64,000 nucleotides of DNA from JBBBNV01 sp037137075. GTDB taxonomy: Bacteria; Bacillota; Bacilli; Paenibacillales; NBRC-103111. The stretch covers positions 1 to 64,000 of the forward strand of contig NZ_JBBBNV010000018.1 in assembly GCF_037137075.1 (NCBI RefSeq), given 5' to 3'. The translations under genes were made by a program, and so were the position numbers. Positions 24,395 to 32,542 of this stretch are shown here, one piece after another (the first letter of the stretch is position 1; every line of letters begins with the position of its first letter). Below the pieces are notes generated by a model. It had not been told where the DNA came from. It made no database searches and saw nothing but the letters and a program-made list of their open reading frames with translations.

Positions 24395-24707
24395 CTTTTA
24401 TGTGGATCCATACGGAGGACCAGGCTTGAATCTCGCGGACAACCGGAGCCAGCGCCAGACCTTTTTCCGTTAAGGAATATTCGATTCGGACCGGGGTTTC
24501 GGGGAATACCTCCCGCTTGACGATGCCTTCGTGCTCCAGGTCCTTCAGCCTCTCTGACAGCAGCCTGCCGCTAATCGGGAGGGCGGACTCGATCGCGCAG
24601 AAGCGTTGGGGGCCAGGAAGCAGCTGATAGATGATGAGCCCGGCCCAGCGCTTGCTGAGAAGGGTCATGGCTTTTTCCAATTTGGGACACAGGGATGGGG
24701 GGTTCAT
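24372..24707 (-). CDS. HxlR family redox regulator, YodB/CatR-like
   Basis: A 111-residue winged-helix repressor. It carries the conserved N-terminal cysteine (LCPKLEKAMTLLSKRW, Cys7), used by YodB, CatR and HypR to sense quinones, diamide or disulfide stress. The C-terminal half (SERLKDLEHEGIVKREVFPETPVR) is strongly YodB-like. GAGGTG precedes the ATG. A matching TACT-N11-AGTA palindrome lies at 24819, so it probably represses its own promoter. It sits convergent to the oxidase operon; the other target genes cannot be assigned. Confidence 0.85.
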   Translation of the reverse strand: MNPPSLCPKLEKAMTLLSKRWAGLIIYQLLPGPQRFCAIESALPISGRLLSERLKDLEHEGIVKREVFPETPVRIEYSLTEKGLALAPVVREIQAWSSVWIHIKEQPEPHA

Positions 24708-24818
24708 TCACGTTCACCTCAGATTCGTTACTGCAGGCAGCGAGCCGTACCAATTAACTGTATTATAGCATAGTGCAGATAAAATTACTTGACGTAATTT
24801 AATTATGAAATTATATTT

Positions 24819-24837
24819 ACTTATGTAAAGTAAGTAT
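24819..24837. promoter_or_regulatory. YodB/HxlR-type operator
   Basis: TACTTATGTAAAGTAAGTA is a TACT-N11-AGTA palindrome almost identical in layout to the known B. subtilis YodB box. A second smaller repeat, TTAC-N5-GTAA, lies at 24786-24798. Both are upstream of the regulator's start at 24707, in a 375-bp gap that otherwise shows only AT-rich promoter-like sequence. Confidence 0.6.
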
Positions 24838-25081
24838 TGGAAGGGCTAGCTAAAGTCCGTGCACCAACCATTAGTTAGGTCAGATAGTAGAGGTTTTCCT
24901 GGCTCCGGCCGGTATAGAATGCTCTTATCGCGCTGATAGCAGCTTGACCGGTTCATTGGGCCTGCCTGCTGTCAGCTTATGACGAAATAATGGGAGGATC
25001 GCTTCCGCTGCATGGGTGCTGCGGCTGCTGCGCACATTAATCATCAATGGCGATCATTGTACCGGAATTGGGGGAAGCAGA

Positions 25082-25822
25082 ATGGCTCTAGTGCAGAATA
25101 ACATTGTAACTATTTTACAGGATAAAATAAAGATGATCGAGACCGAAGAAGGCGCGCTTTATTTGGTGGGCCCGATTCAGCTGCCGGTCGCGCTGGACGG
25201 TGAAACCATCGTCTTTAACTGGTATTGCTGGCTGCGGTGCAAGGAAGTGACGGATAGCCTGGAGCGCATGATCGATAAGCTGTCAAGCATTAATTTGGCC
25301 GAGATGCAGCAATCCAGCGTACTCGTCTACGGGGATTTCGCAGATAGTCCCGAAGCCTGGATTCGGATGCACAGCATCTGCCACACAGGCGATATTTTTG
25401 GCAGCAAACGCTGCGATTGCGGCTACCAGCTCCACCAATCGATGAAAATGATCGCTTCACACGGCTCCGGCGCGCTGTTTTATTTGGCGAACCATGAAGG
25501 CCGCGGGATCGGCTTGTTCAGCAAAGCGATGGCTTATTTGCTTCAGGAAGAGGGCTACGATACGGTGGAAGCGAACCTGAATCTGGGGTTCCAGGATGAC
25601 GCCCGAAACTACGGAGATGCCATTCGGGTGCTTCAATCGCTCCGCACCAATCCGGTGAAGCTGATTACGAATAATCCGAAAAAGCTGGACGCGCTGCAGC
25701 AGGCGGGAATGAACGTGAGCGGGCGTATTGCTCTGTGGGGGGATGTTTCCCAATATAATGAACGGTATTTGCAAACCAAAATCAATCGCTCCGGCCATCT
25801 GGCCGGCTGCCCGAATGAATAA
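25082..25822 (+). CDS. ribA: GTP cyclohydrolase II family protein
   Basis: A 246-residue protein of the enzyme family that opens GTP in the first step of riboflavin synthesis. The zinc site C-x10-C-x-C is seen as Cys100, Cys111 and Cys113 in SICHTGDIFGSKRCDCG. HEGRGIGL (138-145) and the TNNPKK and YLQTK segments complete the family pattern. It lacks the fused DHBP synthase domain usual in Bacillus RibBA, and its N-terminal 85 residues are longer than in E. coli RibA. The ATG at 25082 follows GGGGGAAG. It is not in a rib operon, so a secondary flavin or secondary-metabolite role is possible. Confidence 0.8.
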   Translation: MALVQNNIVTILQDKIKMIETEEGALYLVGPIQLPVALDGETIVFNWYCWLRCKEVTDSLERMIDKLSSINLAEMQQSSVLVYGDFADSPEAWIRMHSICHTGDIFGSKRCDCGYQLHQSMKMIASHGSGALFYLANHEGRGIGLFSKAMAYLLQEEGYDTVEANLNLGFQDDARNYGDAIRVLQSLRTNPVKLITNNPKKLDALQQAGMNVSGRIALWGDVSQYNERYLQTKINRSGHLAGCPNE

Positions 25823-25851
25823 GCAGACATCCTGCTTCGACACTCAATGAT

Positions 25852-25970
25852 ACCGCCCCCGAATCCAAGGATCGGTGGACCGCTTGCCATAGACGGACTC
25901 TTTTGGAAAAAAGGGTCCTCTGTCTGCGGTTCAGCCCGAGACGAGCTTCGGGGGCGGTTTGTTTGTTTAT
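25852..25970 (+). ncRNA. candidate branched structured RNA ending in a terminator-like stem
   Basis: ACCGCCCCCGAA (25852-25863) pairs perfectly with TTCGGGGGCGGT (25945-25956), followed by the T-rich TTGTTTGTTTATTTT. The 81 nt enclosed contain a second stem (AGACGGACTCTTTT with AAAAGGGTCCTCTGTCT, about 25902-25936). The RNA would be a 3'-capped, branched structure and not a simple hairpin. It may only be the ribA terminator, or it may be a small RNA. No known riboswitch class is recognised. Confidence 0.4.
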
Positions 25971-26031
25971 TTTGCCGCGGGCTCTGTTTACTATGTCTTG
26001 AAGCCTCAAATGTGCATTTGATGTCGGGCAC

Positions 26032-26081
26032 CTGCTGCTCCTGCTGCCATGGTCGCTCGGCTGGGTGCCGACGGTCAACGT
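26032..26081 (+). repeat. 50-bp exact duplicate of an internal coxI segment
   Basis: Identical to 23093-23142 within the oxidase subunit I gene and in the same orientation. Here it lies in a 546-bp gap between ribA and a histidine kinase gene with no intact reading frame around it. The rest of the gap (26082-26368) has a short open frame with protein-like composition (GKDEQIGGAVISAIGKHTL) that I cannot identify. Confidence 0.95.
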
Positions 26082-26368
26082 GCTGCCGTTGGTAAGGATG
26101 AGCAAATCGGCGGAGCTGTTATTTCTGCAATCGGCAAGCACACTCTAACAGGGTGTACGCAATCGCCGTACCGATAGCCGTCAGTGTGGCCGGAGGATGG
26201 GAGAGTCTGACCACCGTTATATGATGCCAAACACGCCGGGAGCCTTGTTCGGTGCTCAAGAAACGGAGTGCGTCCTTTTGTTTCCTTTCCGGGTACGGAA
26301 GCAGTACAATATTTTTATGCAAATGCAATCAGGGCTTCCGTGTCAGCGATTCGGACAGCGAAGGAGAC

Positions 26369-27247
26369 ATGAACGTGACGTACAGGCAAATTAAATGGCT
26401 GATTTTAATTATTCCGACGTTGACAATCGGTTTATGGGAATATGTGCGGCATCAGTTTTTGCTGCCGGTGCTGTCTATGGAGGCAGGGAATTTGCTGGCG
26501 CCTGTCATTGTGTTTGTCGTTACGATGACATTTTTGCGGGCCTTGTTCATTATTTTGGAGCAAATTCAGGAGGAGCTGCACGGGGAGCGCTCCGATAAAG
26601 CCGCGCTGATGGAACGGGAACGGATGGCCAGGGAGCTGCACGACGGTATTGCCCAGTCGTTGTTTCTGTTATCCGTTCAGGCCGATGGGCTGGAGCATGA
26701 CGCCGCCGCCGGTCATGTGGATGCCGGAGAAGTGCGGCAGCTGCGCAAGACCGTGACAGAGGTGAATGATTATGTGCGCCATGCGATTGCCAGCCTTCGT
26801 TTGCCGGTTGTTCCGGAGGGGCTGCCTTGGACGGAGTCGGTGCGGCAGCTGGTGGAGGATCTTGCCGCCGAGACGGGACTCGAGGCGGAGTGCCGGTGGG
26901 AGCTACCGGAGGATAAGCTGTCATCGAAAGAAAAGGTAGAGCTGTACGCCTGCCTGAGAGAAGCGCTGGTCAATGTGCGCAAGCATGCCAAGGCCCGGCA
27001 CGTTCGTCTGAGCGGGGAGGCTGCTTCCGGCGGCGGATGGCAGTGCAGGGTCGAGGATGACGGCATTGGATTCCCGCCGGGCAATCGGGCTGAAGCGGCA
27101 GGGACCGTGTATGATCCGCAGGAACTGCGCCCGGATCGTTATGGGCTGCGTATTATGCGGGAGCGGGCCGCCGAGATGGGCTGGAGCCTGCAGCTGGAGC
27201 GGCGGGAGGGCTGGTCAAGCGTTGTTATTGTCAAAAAAACCGGCTAA
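26369..27247 (+). CDS. membrane sensor histidine kinase (HisKA_3 type)
   Basis: A 292-residue kinase with two membrane helices (about 9-25 and 42-63) separated by a short external loop. A linker and the phospho-acceptor motif RELHDGIAQ (His91) follow, then an ATPase lobe (LVNVRKHAKARH, RVEDDGIGF, RYGLRIMRERA). The tiny sensor loop suggests intramembrane or envelope-stress sensing, as in LiaS-like kinases. The ATG at 26369 follows AAGGAG. Its probable partner regulator starts at 28845, with an unrelated Fur-boxed gene in between. Confidence 0.85.
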   Translation: MNVTYRQIKWLILIIPTLTIGLWEYVRHQFLLPVLSMEAGNLLAPVIVFVVTMTFLRALFIILEQIQEELHGERSDKAALMERERMARELHDGIAQSLFLLSVQADGLEHDAAAGHVDAGEVRQLRKTVTEVNDYVRHAIASLRLPVVPEGLPWTESVRQLVEDLAAETGLEAECRWELPEDKLSSKEKVELYACLREALVNVRKHAKARHVRLSGEAASGGGWQCRVEDDGIGFPPGNRAEAAGTVYDPQELRPDRYGLRIMRERAAEMGWSLQLERREGWSSVVIVKKTG

Positions 27248-27364
27248 CGAAGGGGGATGGTCGAGGGCATGGTTGCTCCGCAAGGGGCCGAGCAGTCGTT
27301 GACGGCTGAGCGCTTTGTCAGGTACTGGCCCATCGCGCAGCGGTATCATTCCGGATTTAAAAAT

Positions 27365-27392
27365 TGACAGTTTTTTTGAGAATTATTATCAT
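27365..27392 (+). promoter_or_regulatory. SigA promoter for the sucrase/ferredoxin-like gene
   Basis: A perfect TTGACA (27365-27370), a 16-bp spacer and TATCAT (27387-27392). The transcription start would fall near 27399, giving a short leader to the AAGGAGG site and the ATG at 27431. Confidence 0.7.
27377..27391. promoter_or_regulatory. Fur box
   Basis: TGAGAATTATTATCA differs at one position from the 7-1-7 Fur consensus TGATAATNATTATCA and overlaps the -10 region of the promoter at 27365. Binding of Fe-loaded Fur here would block transcription when iron is plentiful. Confidence 0.7.
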
Positions 27393-27430
27393 GTATGGAG
27401 AATTGGAAAAAGATGAAGGAGGCCGCTTTG

Positions 27431-28534
27431 ATGAAGGAACCCCTATTGCCGGATGAGCTGTGCTCCGTGGTTTCTCTTGCGGCGCAGGAAGACCCTTGTG
27501 GAACGGCAGTGGCTCATGAAAGGTATGTATTGATCGAAGTGCCGCTGCCGTGGGAAAACGATTTAACGGCATCGCGTTACTTCCCGGCTGTGCTGAAGGA
27601 CGCGCTCCAGCAGGCCAAGGAACGCGGTATTACGTTTCGGCTGCTGGGCTTTGCGCCGGAGAAGGAGCAGTCTAGTCCGCCGGGCCTGCGGCGGATCCAG
27701 TTGTACACTAGGCCTGCGGCGCCGTTTGCCGAATATCTCCGGGAAGAGTTCGTGATGCCGGAGGAGAAGCTGGGCGCGCTGATTGCTGCGGCGTTCGGGC
27801 TGCAGCCGCAAGCGGTAGCCGCAGAAGCCGCAAGCGGCCGTGAAGCTGCTGCTCCGGCGGGCGGAGCTGCATCCGGCTGCAGCGGCGAGCAGAACGGCGA
27901 AGCCGGTACAGCCGGGGCGGCTGCGGGAGCTTCGCCGTCGCTGGCGCCTTTCGCCGCTTACGCCTGCAGCAGCGACGGCATCCGCGACCTGTTCGTTTGT
28001 ACGCACGGCACCTACGACATCTGCTGCGGCAAGCTTGGCTACCCGGTGTACCAAGCCTTGCGGTCTTCGCACGAAGCCGGCAGCGAAGGGCGTCTGCGCG
28101 TGTGGCGGGTCAATCATATCGGCGGGCATCGGCTGGCGCCGACGCTGGTTGATTTTCCGAGCGGCCGCTATTGGGGGCCGCTGCAGCTGGACTCGCTGGA
28201 TGAGCTTGTGAACCAGCGGGGAGACGCTGCTGCGCTGTACCGGCAATACCGCGGCTGGGGCGGGCTGCAGCCGCATGAGCAGCGTGTGGATCGGGAAATT
28301 TGGCAGCGGGAAGGCTGGGAATGGATGAGTTATGAACGCTTTGGCACGTCCAGGCAGCAGGAGGACGGCACCACGCACGTACAAATTCATTTCCGCAGGC
28401 CCGGCAGCGCAAGCGATGAAGCATATGAGGCGTATGTACGGGAAACGGGCGAGATTACGATAACAGGCTGTCACATGAAGGAAGCCTTGAAGTGCAAGCA
28501 ATACGAGGTATTCGGACTTGTAAAGTTATGTTAG
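27431..28534 (+). CDS. sucrase/ferredoxin-like (thioredoxin-fold) family protein, iron regulated
   Basis: A 367-residue protein of the Suc_Fer-like family, thought to carry a thioredoxin-fold ferredoxin domain. The key block FVCTHGTYDICCGKLG (about 188-203) supplies three cysteines. RVWRVNHIGGHRLAPTLVDFPSGRYWG and a C-terminal MKEALKCKQYEVFGL are also family features. An Ala/Gly-rich linker of about 50 residues interrupts the middle (about 123-176). The ATG at 27431 is set by AAGGAGG at 8 nt and agrees with the mapped promoter; an ATG at 27395 is too near the -10. The Fur box implies expression under iron limitation. Confidence 0.8.
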   Translation: MKEPLLPDELCSVVSLAAQEDPCGTAVAHERYVLIEVPLPWENDLTASRYFPAVLKDALQQAKERGITFRLLGFAPEKEQSSPPGLRRIQLYTRPAAPFAEYLREEFVMPEEKLGALIAAAFGLQPQAVAAEAASGREAAAPAGGAASGCSGEQNGEAGTAGAAAGASPSLAPFAAYACSSDGIRDLFVCTHGTYDICCGKLGYPVYQALRSSHEAGSEGRLRVWRVNHIGGHRLAPTLVDFPSGRYWGPLQLDSLDELVNQRGDAAALYRQYRGWGGLQPHEQRVDREIWQREGWEWMSYERFGTSRQQEDGTTHVQIHFRRPGSASDEAYEAYVRETGEITITGCHMKEALKCKQYEVFGLVKLC

Positions 28535-28557
28535 AACACGGTTGTCAGACGAGGCGG

Positions 28558-28594
28558 CCGGCCACGGGGAAGCCCGGAGGCCGGACGTTTTTTT
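28558..28594 (+). terminator. intrinsic terminator
   Basis: CCGGCC (28558-28563) pairs with GGCCGG (28579-28584), with a second inner GC stem, followed by seven T residues. It isolates the Fur-boxed gene from the downstream response regulator. The rest of the gap to 28844 holds no supported gene. Confidence 0.75.
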
Positions 28595-28844
28595 GTGTGA
28601 ATAGAAAGAGTATCACGCGGGTTGTTCCGATTGCCGGGACGTTCCGGCCCGGAGACACCATGCACGGCTCACGGTCCATTGATTTTCAACTCGCAGTCAG
28701 AGAGGCCATACGTGACAGCAGCCAACCACGGGCACAGCTAGGGCTACCCGATTTTTGCATGGCTGATTCGGGCCATTCGCTGTGGTCCGGTCCTATGGTA
28801 CAATGGGGACAAGACGATTCCGGGCAGAATGCGGAGGTGCCAAG

Positions 28845-29501
28845 ATGAGCGAGACAGTGGAACGGCCGATTCGGGTGCTAATTGTGGATGATCATGCTCA
28901 TGCCAGACAAGGCGTGCGGCAGCTGTTGCGCCGTGATGCGATGTTTGAGGTGATTGGCGAAGCGTCAAGCGGCGAACAGGCACTTGAGCTGACGGCGGAG
29001 TGGATGCCGGACATGATTTTGATGGATATTAATATGCCTCAGATGGATGGCTTGGAGACGACCCGGCGTGTCAAAGAGCGGTATCCGTATGTCAAGATTG
29101 TTATGCTCACCGTATCGGATGACATTATGCATTTGTTCGAGGCGCTCAAGCGGGGGGCGCAGGGCTATTTGTTGAAAAACCTGGACCCGTCGGCATGGCA
29201 TGAATACCTGCGGGCCATTGCAATGGATGAAGCGCCGATGTCGCGCGAGCTGGCACACCGCATCTTGACCGAATTCAAGCATGGCGAGCAGCGGAGTCCA
29301 TCACGCCCCAGCCCGCTTACAGCGCGGGAGCAGGAGATTCTGGAGTGGGTGGCTCGCGGCAAATCCAACAGGGAGCTGGCGGAGCAGCTGAGTATTTCGG
29401 AGAATACGGTCAAGAACCATCTGAAGAACATTATGCAGAAGCTCCATTTGGAAAACCGTGTTCAATTGACACGTTATGCGTATGAGCAGGGCTGGGTATA
29501 A
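28845..29501 (+). CDS. NarL/LuxR-type response regulator
   Basis: A 218-residue regulator with a receiver domain (phospho-acceptor Asp61 in LMDINMPQMDG, Lys in YLLKNLD) and a LuxR-type HTH (about 155-215, LTAREQEILEWVARGKSNRELAEQL). It is the likely partner of the HisKA_3 kinase at 26369, the only nearby kinase lacking a partner. It starts at the ATG after GCGGAGGTG. The downstream DUF4198 and CopD-like genes follow within 120 bp and could be targets or co-transcribed. Confidence 0.88.
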   Translation: MSETVERPIRVLIVDDHAHARQGVRQLLRRDAMFEVIGEASSGEQALELTAEWMPDMILMDINMPQMDGLETTRRVKERYPYVKIVMLTVSDDIMHLFEALKRGAQGYLLKNLDPSAWHEYLRAIAMDEAPMSRELAHRILTEFKHGEQRSPSRPSPLTAREQEILEWVARGKSNRELAEQLSISENTVKNHLKNIMQKLHLENRVQLTRYAYEQGWV

Positions 29502-29618
29502 CAGCGGCTTCTGGATTGGGAGTTGGCGTGGAGCGAAGGCTGCGGAGGGTGTGGAGCGGCTGCGATAACAGCAAGGACAGCAGAGAACCAAGCAAGACGC
29601 GAAAGGAAGGCGGATGGG

Positions 29619-30668
29619 ATGAAAAAGCTCGTAAGTTTGACCGTTATCGGTCTCCTGGCAGCCGGCTTGACTGTACCCGCACGTGCGGAAATTGGCTGGT
29701 CGCAAACCAATGCGCCCATTACGGCTCCTGGTGAAGTGACGTATGTCGATTTGCAGCTTGGCGATGATTCCTCAGCCGGCTATCGAATGGGAGGCGAGTG
29801 GGAACCCCGGAGCAGCAAGGTGATGGTGCTTCATCCGACAGGGGCAGCAACGGATATTTCAGATACGCTGTTTTCCTCCGGCAGTCTCGGGGGCTCGTCT
29901 GCCGCCGGCGGATACATCGCTTCTTTTAATGCCTCTGCGGTAGGGGCATATGTGATCAGCGCAGAGGAGGAGCGCATCACGGAGCGTGGCGGACAGGCTG
30001 TCCGTACGCTTCGCAGCGCCAAGTCGTTCACGGCGGTAGGGGATATTCCTACCTGGCAGCGGGTGAAGAGCCTGAACGGATTCAATCGTCCCGTCAGCGC
30101 GGACCGGGCGGAGCTAATCCCCTTCTTTAATCCGGCCGCAGTGACGCCGAATGAAGCGGTCGAGGTGCAGCTGCTGGTCAAGGACAAGCCGCTGGCCGAT
30201 ACCGGTGTGAAGCTGATCCGGCGCAGCACCTCGGATGAGCAGCTGCTGACCACGGACGGACAGGGCGTGGTCCGATTTATGACCGGGCCTGCGGATTATT
30301 ATTTGCTCTATGCCCAATATGAAACCGGGGAAAAGGAAGACGGACGCTATGAGGCAACCCGTTATGATGCGGCGATGACGTTTACTGTGCAGCGTGGGAT
30401 TCAATGGCTCCCGGCCAAGCATCCGGAGGCGCTGCCTGTGACCTGCGTGGACGGTAAAGACGTAGGGGCAAGCGGGCTTCAGCGGTCTGCGGACGGTACG
30501 CTGCTTGTGGACAGCGCATTTATTCGGGAGGCTGTCAATAGCGGGTTTAAGGAAAAAGGACTGGTCGGGCTGCGAGCTGCGGTGGAGGGCAGTGGCGGAA
30601 GGGTGGAATATTTGGCCCCGGTTGGCGATATGAATGCAGCAGTCTATATTTACACCCCGAATAAGTAA
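29619..30668 (+). CDS. secreted DUF4198-like protein with copper-amine-oxidase-like C-terminal segment
   Basis: A 349-residue exported protein with a Sec signal (residues 1-24, ending ARAE). The central region resembles the DUF4198 beta-sandwich family (VTPNEAVEVQLLVKDKPLADTGVKL), a group tied to metal uptake and to the YcnI/YtkA type of envelope protein. The C-terminal part (VDGKDVGASGLQRSADGTLLVDSAFIREA) resembles the copper-amine-oxidase N-terminal-like domain common in Paenibacillus exoproteins. The ATG at 29619 follows AAAGGAAGGCGG. The CopD gene starts 46 bp downstream, so the two may form a copper or envelope unit. Confidence 0.6.
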   Translation: MKKLVSLTVIGLLAAGLTVPARAEIGWSQTNAPITAPGEVTYVDLQLGDDSSAGYRMGGEWEPRSSKVMVLHPTGAATDISDTLFSSGSLGGSSAAGGYIASFNASAVGAYVISAEEERITERGGQAVRTLRSAKSFTAVGDIPTWQRVKSLNGFNRPVSADRAELIPFFNPAAVTPNEAVEVQLLVKDKPLADTGVKLIRRSTSDEQLLTTDGQGVVRFMTGPADYYLLYAQYETGEKEDGRYEATRYDAAMTFTVQRGIQWLPAKHPEALPVTCVDGKDVGASGLQRSADGTLLVDSAFIREAVNSGFKEKGLVGLRAAVEGSGGRVEYLAPVGDMNAAVYIYTPNK

Positions 30669-30714
30669 ACGATAGACAAGTACAGCCGGAAGGCGCGGAT
30701 AAGGATGTGGGGCT

Positions 30715-32367
30715 TTGAATAAACGACGCTTCATGCGGCAGGCCTTTTTCCTGCTGGCGGCTGTCTGCATCGGCAGCGGTCTGCTGGCGCCGCCGGTCCA
30801 GGCGTTCAGCCCGGCACAGGCCGGAAGGATGGATGGGGATATTGGCGTCCGAGTGGCGGAGGCGATGGCGCTGACAGAGCCCGCAGCCGGAGCGGGAACG
30901 CCCCTGGCGGCAGGGCAAAGCGGCAGCAGTGTACCGAATCATAAGCATCATGGGGGAGTGGGCGATCCAGACCCTTCGGGCGGCATGGGTATTGAAGGGT
31001 CTGGAATATCAGGAACTGCAGGAACAACAGGAACAACAGGAACAACAGGAACGGAACATCAGCACGAAGATCCTGCCCCTGGCACAAGCGCGGAGTCGCT
31101 GCTTCGCCTGGTCGCTCTGGTCATGGTGATCGTACTAGGGGGCTTGCTTACGTTCCGTCATGTGATGTGGGGCGGGGAAGCGGAGGCGATTCCCTCCTGG
31201 AGTACCAGGCAGGCTGAGCGCGGTCTGCTGCTGAGTGGCATCCTTGTGTTTGCCGCGACCGGCGCGGGGAGCCTGTGGCTGCTGGGCAGTCAATTAAGCG
31301 CCGGCTCAGCCGGGAGTCCCGGACCGGGCCACTACACCCTCAAGCTGCTGAGCGGAACGCTTGCTGGCGCGGTTGCCTGGCTCCGGCCGTTCATAACGGC
31401 GCTTCTGCTGGTGCTTGCCTATGCTCCTGAGCCGGCGGCGCAGCAGGCCGGAGCAGCAGCCGCTGCAGGCCGGATACTCACCGCAGCGCGGATGCTGCTG
31501 CTCGGCGGCCTGCTGTTGACCTTTGCCTGGAGCGGTCCTGCGGCCTCAGCAGCCAGCGCCAGCGCTGCTCTTGTGCCAGCGCTGGCCCATACACTGCATC
31601 TGGGAGCGGCCGCCGTCTGGATCGGCGGCCTGACCGGCATCTCGATGCTGTCGTATTCATTGGTGCAGAGTACGGCTGCACTGCTGACGATGCAGCGGCT
31701 GTTAAGCCGCTTTGCAGCTGTGGCCCTGCCTGTGCTGCTGCTTGCTGGATTGAGCGGCCTGCTGCTGTCGGTCGTCCGTATTCGCGCATCGGACGGGGAG
31801 CTGTTAGCGTCTACATACGGGCAGCTCCTGCTCTGGAAGGTGCTGCTGGTCGGGGCGGCAGCCGGTCTGGGTGCGTTTCACCGCTACAGCCTTATGCCGC
31901 GCTTGCTCCGGCTGCAGGCCGGGGGCGGTACGGCTGACCGTCAGGTGGTGCACGGCTTGTTTCTAAGTATCCGGCTGGAGCTTCTGCTGGCCGCGATGAT
32001 TATCGGGTTCGGTGCCTTCCTGGCACCGAGCGCAGCCGTAAACCAGCGAAGCGGGGCTCCGGAGATGTCCCTTCAGGTACTGACGATCGGGCTTCAGACA
32101 GAGCCGCAAACCATTCGAAGCGGGCAGCCGGTAGAGCTAAGCGCGTCTGTGCAGGAAGGAAGCGGCGGGGTTGCAAACGCCAAGGTAGAGCTGGAGCTGT
32201 GGCCGGAAGGCGGGAAGCACGAAACAATACCGGCTGCGGAGCGGCAGACGGGCGTCTATGCGGCAGCCCATAGATTTACCGTGCCGGGGACGTATGAGGT
32301 GCTGGTTCATGTAACGACCGGACGCACACATCAAATGATAACGGAGCGGCTGACCGTCCTGCCTTAA
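30715..32367 (+). CDS. CopD-domain membrane protein (copper resistance/uptake, YcnJ-like)
   Basis: A 550-residue membrane protein with a signal peptide (about 1-30), a His- and Thr/Gly-rich linker, about eight membrane helices holding the CopD domain (LAHTLHLGAAAVWIGGLTGISML is the signature) and a C-terminal YtkA/FixH-like beta domain (about 460-550). CopD proteins move copper across the membrane. Most Gram-positive relatives (YcnJ) carry an N-terminal CopC domain; here it is absent and the upstream DUF4198-like protein may stand in. The start is TTG with AAGGA upstream; ATG at 30733 is an alternative. A 9-bp microsatellite lies at 31021. Confidence 0.75.
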   Translation: MNKRRFMRQAFFLLAAVCIGSGLLAPPVQAFSPAQAGRMDGDIGVRVAEAMALTEPAAGAGTPLAAGQSGSSVPNHKHHGGVGDPDPSGGMGIEGSGISGTAGTTGTTGTTGTEHQHEDPAPGTSAESLLRLVALVMVIVLGGLLTFRHVMWGGEAEAIPSWSTRQAERGLLLSGILVFAATGAGSLWLLGSQLSAGSAGSPGPGHYTLKLLSGTLAGAVAWLRPFITALLLVLAYAPEPAAQQAGAAAAAGRILTAARMLLLGGLLLTFAWSGPAASAASASAALVPALAHTLHLGAAAVWIGGLTGISMLSYSLVQSTAALLTMQRLLSRFAAVALPVLLLAGLSGLLLSVVRIRASDGELLASTYGQLLLWKVLLVGAAAGLGAFHRYSLMPRLLRLQAGGGTADRQVVHGLFLSIRLELLLAAMIIGFGAFLAPSAAVNQRSGAPEMSLQVLTIGLQTEPQTIRSGQPVELSASVQEGSGGVANAKVELELWPEGGKHETIPAAERQTGVYAAAHRFTVPGTYEVLVHVTTGRTHQMITERLTVLP

Positions 32368-32420
32368 TCAGTGCTGGCTTCGATAGAAGCCATATCGTGC
32401 CAGTAGTAAGCAGGGGGCAT

Positions 32421-32477
32421 GTGGTTGACCAACCTCATGCGACGCCACACCGCACGCTGGGAGCTGCGCGTAGTGCG
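32421..32477 (-). repeat. decayed copy of the interspersed element, reverse orientation
   Basis: GTGGTTGACCAACC, TCATGC, CACACCGCACGC and TGGGAGCTGCGCGTAGTGCG follow the reverse complement of the intact copies in order, with a small deletion. It lies 54 bp after the CopD gene. Confidence 0.7.
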
Positions 32478-32542
32478 AGTGTTATCGGCAATTCATTCGA
32501 GCAGGAAGAGTCTTCTATTCCTGTTCTTTTTATGATACCATT

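Noticed and set aside
25868..25885. GGTGGACCGC as the conserved core of a T-box leader
   Set aside because: The full T-box AGGGTGGNACCGCG is not matched, no specifier stem is visible, and the next gene is a kinase and not a synthetase or amino-acid gene.
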